Positions 1-10,000 of a DNA stretch of 64,000 nucleotides are shown one piece after another. This DNA is from Epithemia pelagica (taxonomy: Eukaryota; Bacillariophyta; Bacillariophyceae; Surirellales; Surirellaceae), in assembly GCA_946965045.2 (NCBI GenBank), contig OX337240.1, positions 868,001-932,000 on the forward strand. The letters are read 5' to 3'. The notes below the pieces were generated by a model. That model saw only the letters and a list, made by a program, of their open reading frames with translations, was not told the DNA's origin and did not search any database. Numbering within the stretch: the stretch's first letter is position 1; each line of letters begins with the position of its first letter. The position numbers and the translations under genes were made by a program.

Positions 1-2
1 GG

Positions 3-689
3 TCGACGGTTGTGGAGCAAACAAAGGTTTCCATGAAGCATGTGGAAAATGCATTAACACCGACCGTTGAAGAAAAGAGTAAAACCACTCAGGATCGTAG
101 CACACCAGAAGGAGCTTCGAACGACGATATGCTTCAGCACATTCAGTCCGGATGGACATCTGTGGTGGAGCACACCAAGGCTTCCATGAAGAAGATGGAA
201 GATGCCATTACCCCCAAACCGGGAGAAGGAGAAGTGGACCCTACAAAGCAAGTCGAACAAGCCGAAGGTGGTACAGAAGCCAGCGACAACATGCTCCAGC
301 ATCTCCAATCTGGTTGGAGTTCGGTCGTGGAACAGACCAAAGCGTCCATGAAGCATGTCGAAAAGGCAATCACACCGACAGTCGACACCGAGAATACCGA
401 ACGATCGACCGAAACACCATTGCCCGAGAGTGGCGCGCCCTCCTCCAACAACGACGATATGCTTCAGCACATTCAGTCTGGCTGGACCACGGTTGTAGAA
501 CACACCAAGGCCTCTGTTAAGGAAGTCGAAAAACATATTCCGACTGTGGTGGAGAAGACAAAGCAATCTCTTCAAAAGGCTCATGAAGCTGTCTCCTCGC
601 GCACTGGATGGTTTGAGCAAACGGCTGAGGAGGACAAGGTTGACATTCCAGTTGTGCCAGAGATGAACGAGACGGCTGGCAATGCATAG
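3..689 (+). CDS. Tandem-repeat helical protein, 5' end outside window
   Basis: The reading frame is open to the left edge, and its first residues (STVVEQTK) already lie inside a repeat unit, so the true start is upstream of the window. The visible 228 residues hold about four copies of a 54-56-residue unit with the core MLQHIQSGWTSVVEHTKAS followed by MK.VE.AITP. Successive MLQH starts lie at nucleotides 129, 291 and 459, which gives spacings of 162 and 168. Each core looks like an amphipathic helix, and the linkers are rich in E, T, P and S. The last unit decays into a K/E-rich helix and a short acidic tail ending at TAG 687-689. No catalytic motif is seen. I do not recognise the family. A structural or membrane-associated helical protein (apolipoprotein- or LEA-like) is possible, but that is only inference from composition. 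Confidence 0.7.
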   Translation, partial: STVVEQTKVSMKHVENALTPTVEEKSKTTQDRSTPEGASNDDMLQHIQSGWTSVVEHTKASMKKMEDAITPKPGEGEVDPTKQVEQAEGGTEASDNMLQHLQSGWSSVVEQTKASMKHVEKAITPTVDTENTERSTETPLPESGAPSSNNDDMLQHIQSGWTTVVEHTKASVKEVEKHIPTVVEKTKQSLQKAHEAVSSRTGWFEQTAEEDKVDIPVVPEMNETAGNA

Positions 690-1081
690 GAATGTTTCAA
701 AATGATGGTCTTGTCTCTGCTCATTTGTTTGTTTCGTGATTTTAGCACTCGATCAAGTACTCGTTCATATATATCAGGTCGACCTATTTACGTCCCTTGT
801 CTCTTATTAATACTCGTAAGTTAAAGGGAAGTCACCCATATTCTTTCTAAGTAGCATCATTGAATCCCATACTCCAGGAAATCATGCAGTTTACTTGCCG
901 GTAAGACGAAACTGTTCATGTTAGATCAAGAGATCGCATCCTAGAACCACAGCATTGCGAATTGCGAGGCTTTGGGAGACCTAACATGGAGCCAATCAGA
1001 TAGCCTTGGATTCCACGTGTAGGCTTCTCCACGTACCATGGGTTGTTTCGTCGCCATCAAATCGCAGAATTCAACACAAAA
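690..1081. other. Intergenic, 392 bp
   Basis: No gene is seen. A short upstream ORF starts at ATG 1038 and ends at TGA 1083-1085, overlapping the ATG at 1082 of the next gene by two bases (ATGA). It could modulate initiation on the IMPACT-family mRNA if the transcript starts upstream of it. Confidence 0.4.
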
Positions 1082-1999
1082 ATGAGACAACACAGAGAAA
1101 TGAAGTCGTTGGCGGTACTAGTACTATTTGTTGCAATGGCAAAAGTTGACGGACTTGCAATGATATGGGGTGGATGGAAATGGGGACAGTCATGCCAGGT
1201 TGCGACGCGGCTCTGCGTTGACAGTCGGCGATTTCGTTTTCGATCATTAACATCAACGACGACGACTAGCAGTACCAGTAGAGCACTGAGTACAAGTACT
1301 TCGAATGAAGATACAAATCACCATCAACTCACTCTGACTGCTGGTTCGATTCACGAATCGGAATATGAAGTGAAGAAGAGCAAGTTTATTGGTTATGCTA
1401 CTCATGTTCAAACCTGGGACGAAGCGTCGTCTTTTCTCGCTGACATTAAAGGGCAACATCCCAAGGCTCGGCATTGGTGTTATGGTTTTCGAACCGGTAG
1501 TCAGAATCCACAACCTGGTATAAACATGGACAACGACGAGAACAATGGGGAATCTGGATTCTTGTCAGAACGGTGCTCGGACGACGGTGAGCCGACAGGG
1601 ACGGCTGGAGCTCCCATTTTGGGTGCCATTCAAGGACAAGGCTTGACCAATGTCATGTGTGTTGTGGTCCGTTACTTTGGTGGCATCAAACTTGGAGCTG
1701 GAGGTCTCATTCGTGCCTATGGAGCCTCGGCTCGACAAGTGTTGAGGGAGGCCGAATCGAACTACCAAGTGGTCCTTCCCACGACTCCTCGCACTGTTAC
1801 TGTGTCGGCACAACAAGTGGGAGCCCTGTACGACGTATTACAACAACACCAACAACGGGGGACCATTGTTCGTTCCGGGGAGGAAACCTATGGACTCGAT
1901 GGGAGTCTCACCCTTTCGGTAAATTGCGTTGTGGACCATGTGGATGCCTTTGAACGGGCACTGCAGGATGCTACACGGGGAAAGGCAGTTATTTCATGA
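1082..1999 (+). CDS. IMPACT/YigZ (UPF0029) family protein with N-terminal signal
   Basis: The family includes yeast Yih1/IMPACT, which bind Gcn1 and restrain Gcn2, and bacterial YigZ. The diagnostic core is present: KSKFIGYATHV near residue 100, DDGEPTGTAGAP near residue 168, and VVRYFGGIKLGAGGLIRAYG near residues 195-214. The C-terminal half resembles the ferredoxin-like YigZ C-domain. The frame is open upstream, but the first ATG is 1082; a second at 1100 begins MKSLAVLVLFVAMAKVDGLA, a clear hydrophobic signal sequence. I keep 1082 and note that 1100 may be used. The N-terminal RWD domain of animal/fungal IMPACT is absent, so the architecture is closer to bacterial YigZ plus a targeting leader. 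The signal suggests ER, secretory or plastid import, but no clear phenylalanine cleavage motif is present, so the compartment is uncertain. Confidence 0.85.
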   Translation: MRQHREMKSLAVLVLFVAMAKVDGLAMIWGGWKWGQSCQVATRLCVDSRRFRFRSLTSTTTTSSTSRALSTSTSNEDTNHHQLTLTAGSIHESEYEVKKSKFIGYATHVQTWDEASSFLADIKGQHPKARHWCYGFRTGSQNPQPGINMDNDENNGESGFLSERCSDDGEPTGTAGAPILGAIQGQGLTNVMCVVVRYFGGIKLGAGGLIRAYGASARQVLREAESNYQVVLPTTPRTVTVSAQQVGALYDVLQQHQQRGTIVRSGEETYGLDGSLTLSVNCVVDHVDAFERALQDATRGKAVIS

Positions 2000-2605
2000 T
2001 GTGATCTGCGTCCAATGCAAGAAACATAGTACCGCTGTGGAAGAAACGAACGGATACAGTTAGAAGAAGGAGGACACCCTGTGTTTTGCTTGATGCAAGT
2101 ACGCCTCCTTGCGAATGGTCTCGCTGTCGTTCGTTCGAAGTTGAGATTGAGAAAGTCTTTGGTCGTAAGGAGAAGGATACGTGATGAAAGGTGTATGGTG
2201 TGGATGGAAATAATCGTTTGCCACTCATACACGGTAGTCGACGAGAAGTCATGAGAAATGTTCAGACGAAGGACCAACGAAGATCCAATCTGATGATCCA
2301 TTACTCTCATTCCTTCTCTCATGGCTCTGTTCATTATCCCATCACCGGAAGAAAGATTGCTTCTTTTTCTCTGAATGAAATACTCCAAAATCCCTTAGCT
2401 AAGGAACGAGTCTGGTACTCATCCCTCTTCCCTCTTCGCTTACGGATAGAGAGCTAACGTTAAACCTAAGCGTTCGCCTTTCGGACATTGCACGCACCTC
2501 CAGCTTTTGAGTCGCTGAACCACCGCGCATTTTTTTGAAGAATTGGGCGTTTTTCTCACTATCCGTATTGTGGTCCGCAAGCCGTAAGGTCCAAAGCAAG
2601 GCACC
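2000..2605. other. Intergenic, 606 bp
   Basis: No gene is recognised between the IMPACT-family gene and the alpha-kinase gene. Short open frames on both strands have no coherent protein character. The last 100 bases before 2606 would be the promoter and 5' leader of the alpha-kinase gene. Confidence 0.4.
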
Positions 2606-5257
2606 ATGGAGGAGTTTACCACAACACCGTCTTCCCTCCTCAATTCAGAATTGCACTCGACTCTGCATGATCGTCAACGTCGCAATCAGCGCATGATTGG
2701 GAAGGAAGATCAGCTTCGTGCTCGTCGCTATGGAATGTGTGAACTCGGACGCAATGGTCGGTTGAAGTACACCTACAATGGCAAAATTTTGATTTGGTGC
2801 CCCGTCTCCAACCGTGCCATTACGTGTTGGAATGTGCCCCCACACGAACGAGGACCCGAGACGAGTGGTACCAGCCATACTGACCCTATTCTCATTCAAA
2901 AGAGTCATACACATACGTCTCCTTATGCAGAGACGGCTCATTCGTTGGTCAGTCATCAAATTCGCAATCAGTTGGACAAATGGAAGAGTCATACGGTCTT
3001 GGTGGTCGATATGAGTGGCTCGATGCGGACAGACGATGTCGACGGCGCCCGCTGCCGGTCGGATGGAGTTTGGACGTGTTTGGCCAAGGACTTTGTCAAG
3101 AAACAAGTGGAAGAGGGCAAAACGTCACTGCATGATTTGGTGAGTGTCGTCTTGATGCGCGATACAGCAGAGGTTGTGCTCGAATGTGAACCTACCGATT
3201 ATGTCTTGTACAACAAACTGGTCGATCTGCGGGAATGGAGTCGTCACAGACCAGGAGGCCATGGGAACTACGAACCAGCTCTGGAAAAGGCCGAAGAGCT
3301 CTTGAACAAGAATCGATCGGGATCCTGTGCTGTCTGCCTATTCTTCTTTTCTGATGGACGCCCGTCCGATGCTAACAAACAAGAGTTGCCGAACAAAATG
3401 GGAGCCCTGGCAAGTCGCTTTGGAAGGCGACTTACTGTTACATGTGTGGGCATGGCCAACCATCAGAAAGAAGATTTCTCCATTCTAGAGAAAATGGTAC
3501 ACGAAGCCAAAGCTTACGGAGCCGTCGCTTCTTTTAACAAACCGTCCATGGATGCTAACTCCCTTTCCTCCATTATTTCTACGCAAATGGCCTCCTCTTT
3601 GACGTCCACCAAGACCGAACTGACCAATCTGTCATCGGGGAAAAGCATGACGGTTCGAACGGACCTGGTACGAGAACGACAAAATGCACCGGATGATCTG
3701 GTACCAAATTTTGATTGGAGAATGTTCAATACGTCTTCCATGTACACAGTCCAGGTGTGGGCCTGGGCAAACCGCCATACTAATCGCAGGCAAAATCACG
3801 ACACCGGAGGTGAGTTTTGTCGTCTGATTGATCCACGGTGTGCATCGTGTTACAAAGTCACCGTTCTGGATCCTGCCTTGCAAGATGCCAATCCACAAAA
3901 GGGAAAGATGTGTTCCGGTTGCAGGGCGTGCTTCTTTTGCCATACTTGTTTGAAAAATCGGGCTGCCGGTCGGAGTCACCCAAAGTCAGTGTGCGAAGCC
4001 ATGGCTTCTGCACGACGAAAAGGAGAGTTCATGCTCTTGAAAGAAACGTGTAATTTACCATCTTTTTCTGTCGCATGGAAAAGGCAGTGTTTCGGAGAAG
4101 GAGCTGAACGGGTAGCCTTCAAATTTCGATATCTGGATGATGAAGGTGATTTCACCGGTCCACGCATGGTGGCCAAGGAATCAAGGTTTGTGGACAAGGA
4201 AGATCTTGATGGCATTCAGAAAGCTAGTTTGTATTTATCCTCCAGTCAGCACAAGTATCATAGGACCTTCATGCGGACACAGTTTTGTGCCGCTCAATGT
4301 GCCGATAAGTTCAATGAAACTCTTCGGCAATGGGAAAACCATCTCGACGACATTGCCAAAGGACGACCAGATGATCATGCGTTGCTAGAAAAATGCCGCT
4401 TTTACAAGGCAAGGATTCGACGGTATCCTCGAGTGCAGTTTTTACAACCACGGATTTTCGAGTTGGTCGACCGCGACAAATGCAAGACATTTAACGTTTT
4501 GGTGGAGCCCATGATTGAAGGCAACTACCGTAAATACAACAACAATAATGGCGGTCTCGTGGGTGGAGGAGCCAAATTCCAATCTCCCTTTTTGCCACCA
4601 CAGCAAAGTCCCGATGGCAGCTTGAATCCTTCCTTGGTACAGCTGTTATTGGGAAGCAAAGAAAATGCCAATGACGGGCAGGACGCTACAGCAAGTCTCG
4701 GAGGTGGCACTTCCAATGCTGTCACTCCCGCAAGAGGAGCAAACAATCTGCTTGGAGCTATTGCAGAAGGAGACTCGGACGAAGAAGAGGAAGACGAATC
4801 AGACGAGGAAGACGAAAACCACGCTGAGGGTCTTCGAGCAGCCACTAACAATGAAGATCAGACTTCACCCGGTCGTCCTCGGGAACTCTTTGAAAGAATT
4901 GTCCAAGAAGGAGACTGGTCCAAACGGAAACTTACCACAGAAGTTATTCCCGATGAAGATTTCATGCAAGCCTTTAGTCATTTCTCGTTTGTGCAAAGTC
5001 GTGGACGACTTATTGTGGTCGATCTGCAAGGGTCACTCAGTGTATGTCCCAAGGTGGGAACAAAAGAATTTGTTTTGACGGATCCCGCAATCCACAAACG
5101 CAAAAAGTCAAAATTTCTCAAGAACTGGAAGTTTGGACGCACGGATCGTGGTGATAGAGGCATTAAAGATTTTTTTGCCACCCATGTCTGCAATGATGCA
5201 TGTAGACTCTTTGGACTGAAAGAAAAGAAAGAACATCAAAAGTATCCCTACTATTGA
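2606..5257 (+). CDS. vWA-domain alpha-kinase (VwkA-like atypical protein kinase)
   Basis: 883 residues. A von Willebrand factor A domain comes first: the MIDAS motif is D135-M-S137-G-S139, followed by the usual Rossmann-like segments (ALEKAEELL, CAVCLFFFSDGRPSD). A cysteine-rich stretch near residues 412-457 may bind zinc. The C-terminal part is an alpha-kinase domain: GEGAERVAFKFRY near 497, candidate ATP lysine K524 in MVAKES, VEPMIEGNYRKY near 633, FSHFSF near 790, the catalytic-region motif VVDLQG with D806, LTDPAIH, and the zinc-module signature FFATHVCNDAC near the C-terminus. An acidic, low-complexity insertion of about 150 residues (roughly 650-785, with runs of D and E) splits the kinase domain between the EP..G.Y.K and F.HF elements. 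In Dictyostelium, VwkA phosphorylates Ser/Thr and affects myosin II and contractile-vacuole behaviour; the role here is inferred only from family. The start ATG is at 2606. The next gene also encodes a vWA protein. Confidence 0.9.
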   Translation: MEEFTTTPSSLLNSELHSTLHDRQRRNQRMIGKEDQLRARRYGMCELGRNGRLKYTYNGKILIWCPVSNRAITCWNVPPHERGPETSGTSHTDPILIQKSHTHTSPYAETAHSLVSHQIRNQLDKWKSHTVLVVDMSGSMRTDDVDGARCRSDGVWTCLAKDFVKKQVEEGKTSLHDLVSVVLMRDTAEVVLECEPTDYVLYNKLVDLREWSRHRPGGHGNYEPALEKAEELLNKNRSGSCAVCLFFFSDGRPSDANKQELPNKMGALASRFGRRLTVTCVGMANHQKEDFSILEKMVHEAKAYGAVASFNKPSMDANSLSSIISTQMASSLTSTKTELTNLSSGKSMTVRTDLVRERQNAPDDLVPNFDWRMFNTSSMYTVQVWAWANRHTNRRQNHDTGGEFCRLIDPRCASCYKVTVLDPALQDANPQKGKMCSGCRACFFCHTCLKNRAAGRSHPKSVCEAMASARRKGEFMLLKETCNLPSFSVAWKRQCFGEGAERVAFKFRYLDDEGDFTGPRMVAKESRFVDKEDLDGIQKASLYLSSSQHKYHRTFMRTQFCAAQCADKFNETLRQWENHLDDIAKGRPDDHALLEKCRFYKARIRRYPRVQFLQPRIFELVDRDKCKTFNVLVEPMIEGNYRKYNNNNGGLVGGGAKFQSPFLPPQQSPDGSLNPSLVQLLLGSKENANDGQDATASLGGGTSNAVTPARGANNLLGAIAEGDSDEEEEDESDEEDENHAEGLRAATNNEDQTSPGRPRELFERIVQEGDWSKRKLTTEVIPDEDFMQAFSHFSFVQSRGRLIVVDLQGSLSVCPKVGTKEFVLTDPAIHKRKKSKFLKNWKFGRTDRGDRGIKDFFATHVCNDACRLFGLKEKKEHQKYPYY

Positions 5258-5718
5258 AAAAGAAAGAAGTAACGTGAAGAGCAGGTCTTGAGGAGAAATT
5301 GTGTGGTTAATAAACTCTTCCTAATTGTCCAAATCTTTTTTAAGTTTCTAGAGTAATGGTTTCAGCAGGAGTTGAAGGAGTATGGCTAGAACTTAGGACC
5401 AAATAACAATGCGGGTAGCCTGAGTAGGAGTAACTTGAGTGATCATATAGGAGTAGTTGGAGCTAGGACAGCTAGGATTCGACGACATACATTGAAGGTC
5501 ATGCCGTGAGTCGTGGTACGTCTTACCGTCTTCCGTATCTGTTCCTGGCAACCAGCCATTTCTGTACTTTCAGGTCCAGTCGCTGATGCGATTGATGACC
5601 ATTCGGAAGTGTCGATGTTTTACTTCCGTTTTGGGGGAGATTCGCAATTCTCATGAAGAAGGGCTCATAAAAAGTGAAAAGAGAACCTCGAACCACTCAT
5701 TACAGACACATCTGAATC
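5258..5718. other. Intergenic, 461 bp
   Basis: Spacer between the two vWA genes, which lie head to tail. No conserved coding content is seen; the frame upstream of the second gene contains no domain-like sequence. Confidence 0.4.
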
Positions 5719-6897
5719 ATGCAATACAATGCTCCTTACGAAGACATTCCGTATGCCAAAGCCGCTTACGTGATGAGCAGCGATAATCCTGTCCCAATGC
5801 CTCCACCGACTACATCTCCCAAGCTGAAATCTAGTCACGCGCCCCTGTCAGAACAACAGATCAATCGTCTGACAGATCAAGGTTTTACAAGAAGCCTGGC
5901 CGAGTCACTCAACCAGACGAAACAAGCTTTTGCTCTTTGCATATGGGTTATAGACAATTCGGGGAGCATGCAAGCCGCCGATGGACATCGTTTCATTGGT
6001 AACATAAACAATAGGGGTGGAGGGGGCAAGCTGAAGATGGTCGATTGCTCAAGATGGGATGAAATTTGCGACAGTGTCGAAAACCACATCCGACTGGCAT
6101 CACTTTTGGATGCACCAACACGGTTTCGATTTCTGAACGCACCGAGCGTAAATATTGGGCCTGGCAAGTTCACGATCGCTGAGGACAGCACGGTTCGCCC
6201 CGAGGATGAAGTGAGAAACGCCGTAAATCTTGTCAGAAAGGTCCGACCTGGTGGTTGCACACCACTCACTCAGCACATTATGGAGATTCATCGTGAAATC
6301 GAAGCGTTGACCCCTCAGCTAAGAAAGACGGGTCAACGTGTTTCAATTACCATTGCCACTGATGGTTTGCCCACAGATGAAAGGGGCTACGGTGGCGAGC
6401 TTTATCAGAATGAGTTTGTCGACAGTCTTCGCTTGCTTGAAGGCCTTCCAGTATGGGTGGTGATTCGCTTGTGCACTGACGATGAAGGCGTTGTGGACTT
6501 CTACAATCGCCTTGACGAAATACTGGAACTTTCCATCGACGTTCTCGATGATTTTCTGGGAGAGGCCAAAGAGGTTTATGGCGAGAATCCATGGCTGACT
6601 TATTCGTTGCCCCTTCATCGCATTCGTGAAATGGGGTACCATGATCGATTGTTCGATTTGATTGATGAACGAAGGCTCACCACGAGCGAAATCAGGGATT
6701 TTTGTATCCTCCTCTTTGGCTCTGACACTTTCGACGGAGCCCCAGACCCCTCCTCTGATTGGAAAGGTTTCGTCAAGGTACTAGACCGCGCATTGAAGAC
6801 AACGGAAACACAGTGGAATCCTGTGAAGCACAAGGCAAAGCCTTTGGTCAGCGTGAAGAGGCTAAATCGATTTTACGGTCGTTCCTCATGCTTTTGA
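5719..6897 (+). CDS. von Willebrand factor A domain protein
   Basis: 392 residues with one vWA domain. The MIDAS motif is WVIDNSGS with D79, S81 and S83; the downstream TPLTQHIMEIHREI helix and VSITIATDGLPTD supply the later metal-coordinating residues. The C-terminal third (from about residue 270) is a helical extension with no kinase motif; it ends in a basic stretch LVSVKRLNRFYGRSSCF. No signal peptide or membrane span is seen, so the protein is probably cytosolic or nuclear. It directly follows the vWA-alpha-kinase gene on the same strand, but the two vWA domains differ considerably, so a recent tandem duplication is not obvious. Its function is unknown beyond likely metal-dependent protein binding. 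ATG 5719 is the first in-frame start before the conserved region. Confidence 0.85.
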   Translation: MQYNAPYEDIPYAKAAYVMSSDNPVPMPPPTTSPKLKSSHAPLSEQQINRLTDQGFTRSLAESLNQTKQAFALCIWVIDNSGSMQAADGHRFIGNINNRGGGGKLKMVDCSRWDEICDSVENHIRLASLLDAPTRFRFLNAPSVNIGPGKFTIAEDSTVRPEDEVRNAVNLVRKVRPGGCTPLTQHIMEIHREIEALTPQLRKTGQRVSITIATDGLPTDERGYGGELYQNEFVDSLRLLEGLPVWVVIRLCTDDEGVVDFYNRLDEILELSIDVLDDFLGEAKEVYGENPWLTYSLPLHRIREMGYHDRLFDLIDERRLTTSEIRDFCILLFGSDTFDGAPDPSSDWKGFVKVLDRALKTTETQWNPVKHKAKPLVSVKRLNRFYGRSSCF

Positions 6898-7033
6898 GAG
6901 CTTGATGTGATCACGAAGACCACCCAATCAGTTTTGTTTAGTTCGTCAACCATACATAAAATTCTTGCATTTATATTTCCATAGCAATAGCTCTAGCTGT
7001 AAAATATGGTCATATGACGATGAGCTTGGTTTC

Positions 7034-10000
7034 TCAAATTCCTGAGGAGCCGTCCTTCGGTGATTGTGTCACAGAAGAGTTGTCAATTCTCCAGTAAGGA
7101 ACAGTTGGCCACGAAGACAAAAATTGTTTCAGATGCCGAATGTCGGAAAAGCTAGAAACAACACCCGGGGACGACCGAATTGCCTTGAACTCCTCCTTCC
7201 ATTTCTGGCTGTAGACTCTTGCTGACATGGCCCTTCGATAGGGAGAATCCACCAGAAACCAATGGTCGAAAAATGTCAAGACACGATCTTTCAGTTCTTC
7301 AGCAGTCGGACTACGTGATGCTTCGCCAGCGCCATCTTCTTCTGCTGCTGCTTCTTTATCGCGAACAAGTAACTCTTCCGAAAGTCGATCCAACCGATCA
7401 AATGCGGGTGTCTTCATCGTGTCGGTCAGACTCTCGGTGTTTAATATCTCACCCCATGCACGTGATACTTCCTGAGAGAGTTTGGTATCGGTTTCCATAA
7501 GCTGCGCCACAACCGCCTCTCCTTCTTTCGCCACCGCTTCAGGTGACATTGCTGCGAGCTCGTCGCGAAATGAACACAGCCATGCTTCAATCCGTTCTTC
7601 TAATGTCTCTGGGGAAACACTGCTACCTTGGACGATGATGCTCATGGCCCAAGCATTTCCAACCGTTTTCCGAGCCGAAACACTGACAATGTAACCCAAT
7701 TGTTCAATCGTTCGCAACTGATTGAATGCGCTGTTGTAAGCCATGTGCGAAATCAAATCAAATGTGGCAAGACCTTGGTATCCCAAATTAAACTCGGATC
7801 CACATTGTAAAACCACTTCCACCGCATTGTTCTCCTCGGTCTCTGAGTAGGCCAAGTCTGCATACACCAAAGGAATGGATCGCTGAGCAGCCACTGGTCC
7901 AAAGATTTGTCCTGCTTCCTCCTTGGTTGGCATCTGCAGAGACCGGAATGATGGGGTTTCCACGCTGCTCAAAACTCGTGACTTTGCCAAAAATCGCTTG
8001 GTGATTAGATCTCCAACCACCTTCGCCTCGTGAGTAGCCAGATTACCCATACAAAGCGCTTCACACTTGACTCTATCTGACAAGCATTCTTCCGTGACCT
8101 GTGCACATTCTTCCATTGTTAACGGTGAAACTCCAGCCGATCCTTCCATTTCATTGATGTAATTGTCAATGTACCACACGCTCTCCTCTATCAGTAAACG
8201 GGAATTGTAATTCGCCACTTCGTAGGGAGAATCGAGGCGGTAATTCTTGGTCTCACGACACAAGTCATCTTTGGCACGGTTGAATTTCTCGAGCAAAGAC
8301 GGCTCACCTGTTTTCATTTCTTCAATCAACGAAAACATTCTCGCTGTCAATGTATCCAGTAGAAAAGAAAGCTTTTGAGAATATCCACGGACCGATATTC
8401 TGTATCCTGTTGGAACACAGGCCACGCGGTAGTTACAACCAGCCAGAGATGCATCATATACAAACGAGTTCAGGTCGTCGTTCAAAAGTCGTTGGAAAAT
8501 GCGATTGTAGGTGATGCTTCTTGGAGATCGATATACATCGGGCGTGAGAATCGAAAGCCGAATAAAGGCTTTGGGTACTTTCCAATATTGATCCATTTTG
8601 TGCCACAGCCGAAGTCGATCGTTTTCAATGATTGGAACGGGAGGAATCAAAGTGTCATTTTCGTCGAGGTCATCCTCTTCCTCCTCGACCACTGGTCCAC
8701 TGCCATTTTCGACTCGTGCATCCTCGCATCGCAGTGAGAAATCATCCGGTATGTAGGCATTCAACTCGGGAATGTGCAGTCGCTCGTCAAATTTGCTGGG
8801 GAATTCCCACTGCTTCATTTGCGTCTCTCGCATGGGTGTGTCCTTGTGCTGTGCACCATACCATGGTTCCACGACCCATTTGCCTTGCGAGTCTTCTTGT
8901 TGGTTGAAATCCGAATTGGTGACTACAATCAAGGCATTTTCGGGTCGCAGTCTCTCCAAAAAGGCCTTGGTGATTGCAGGATCATTGTCCGATTGGATGG
9001 TGGATCCTCGGAGGAAATGTTTTGCTTCCATACAATCAAACATGAATCCGGCCGCATTGGACACAAAATCAGTAGGATCCCCATTTTCACGGAACCGAAA
9101 ATGCATTTCCGAGATTCGCCGTTGTTCATCGTGATGGGGACCAAATTCAGTTTGACTTTGTTTGATCAAGGCAATCCATTGAAATGTAAGATCCAGAACT
9201 TTGTCCAAGTGCGCCATGCCTTCGGGTGTCAGAGAAATGGTCACCGAAAACAGGCAGAAATCCGAAGAATCAATGGCAATTCCCGAAGACAAACTCGTCA
9301 GGTATCCTTCTTCATTCAACAGCGCATGCAAGGATCCGGGAGATTCATGTCCCAACAAGTGTGAAACGACACGGTGCGGGTGACGTTCTCGCATCAAGGG
9401 ATCGTCGAGGGGAGGTACGGCAAAACTAATCTTGACACTCCGAGTTTCCAAGAGAGGAATCATGTACCGGATCAAGCCCAATTGTTCCGGTCCAAAGGCT
9501 GGACATTTGTACACGGCATGCTCGCGAACAAAGTGTGGTTTCGGTTCATCACCATTAACGGTATCTGCTGCGGGAGGTGGGAGCGTCTCTTTGTATCTAG
9601 GTTCCCCTTCGGAATACGGCAACGCTCCAAAGGTTTCCACCACTGTTTGTTGCAGGGCATCAAGGGATGCATGTCCTGAAACAGCCAGCCGTAAATTGTA
9701 AGACTGATAGTAGGTATTCCAGAAATTGTGCAATTCTTCCAAAAGTTTGTCCGTGCCCTGCCCCGTCAAGGTTTCCATGTTGCCACACCCAAATTTGGCA
9801 AAGGGATGACTCTGGTTGGCAAAGGACTTGACGGCCTGATAGTTGCGCCAGGCATCACTGGTCTTGCCATTGCGATATTCCGAGTCAATGGCCTTGACTT
9901 CTCGATCCACAGCATCTGGATCAAACTTTGGTTTGATAAAGAACTGAGCCAAACGATCCAATGCCCCCGCCAAGCCTTGAGACGTTTGATTCGAGTCCTT

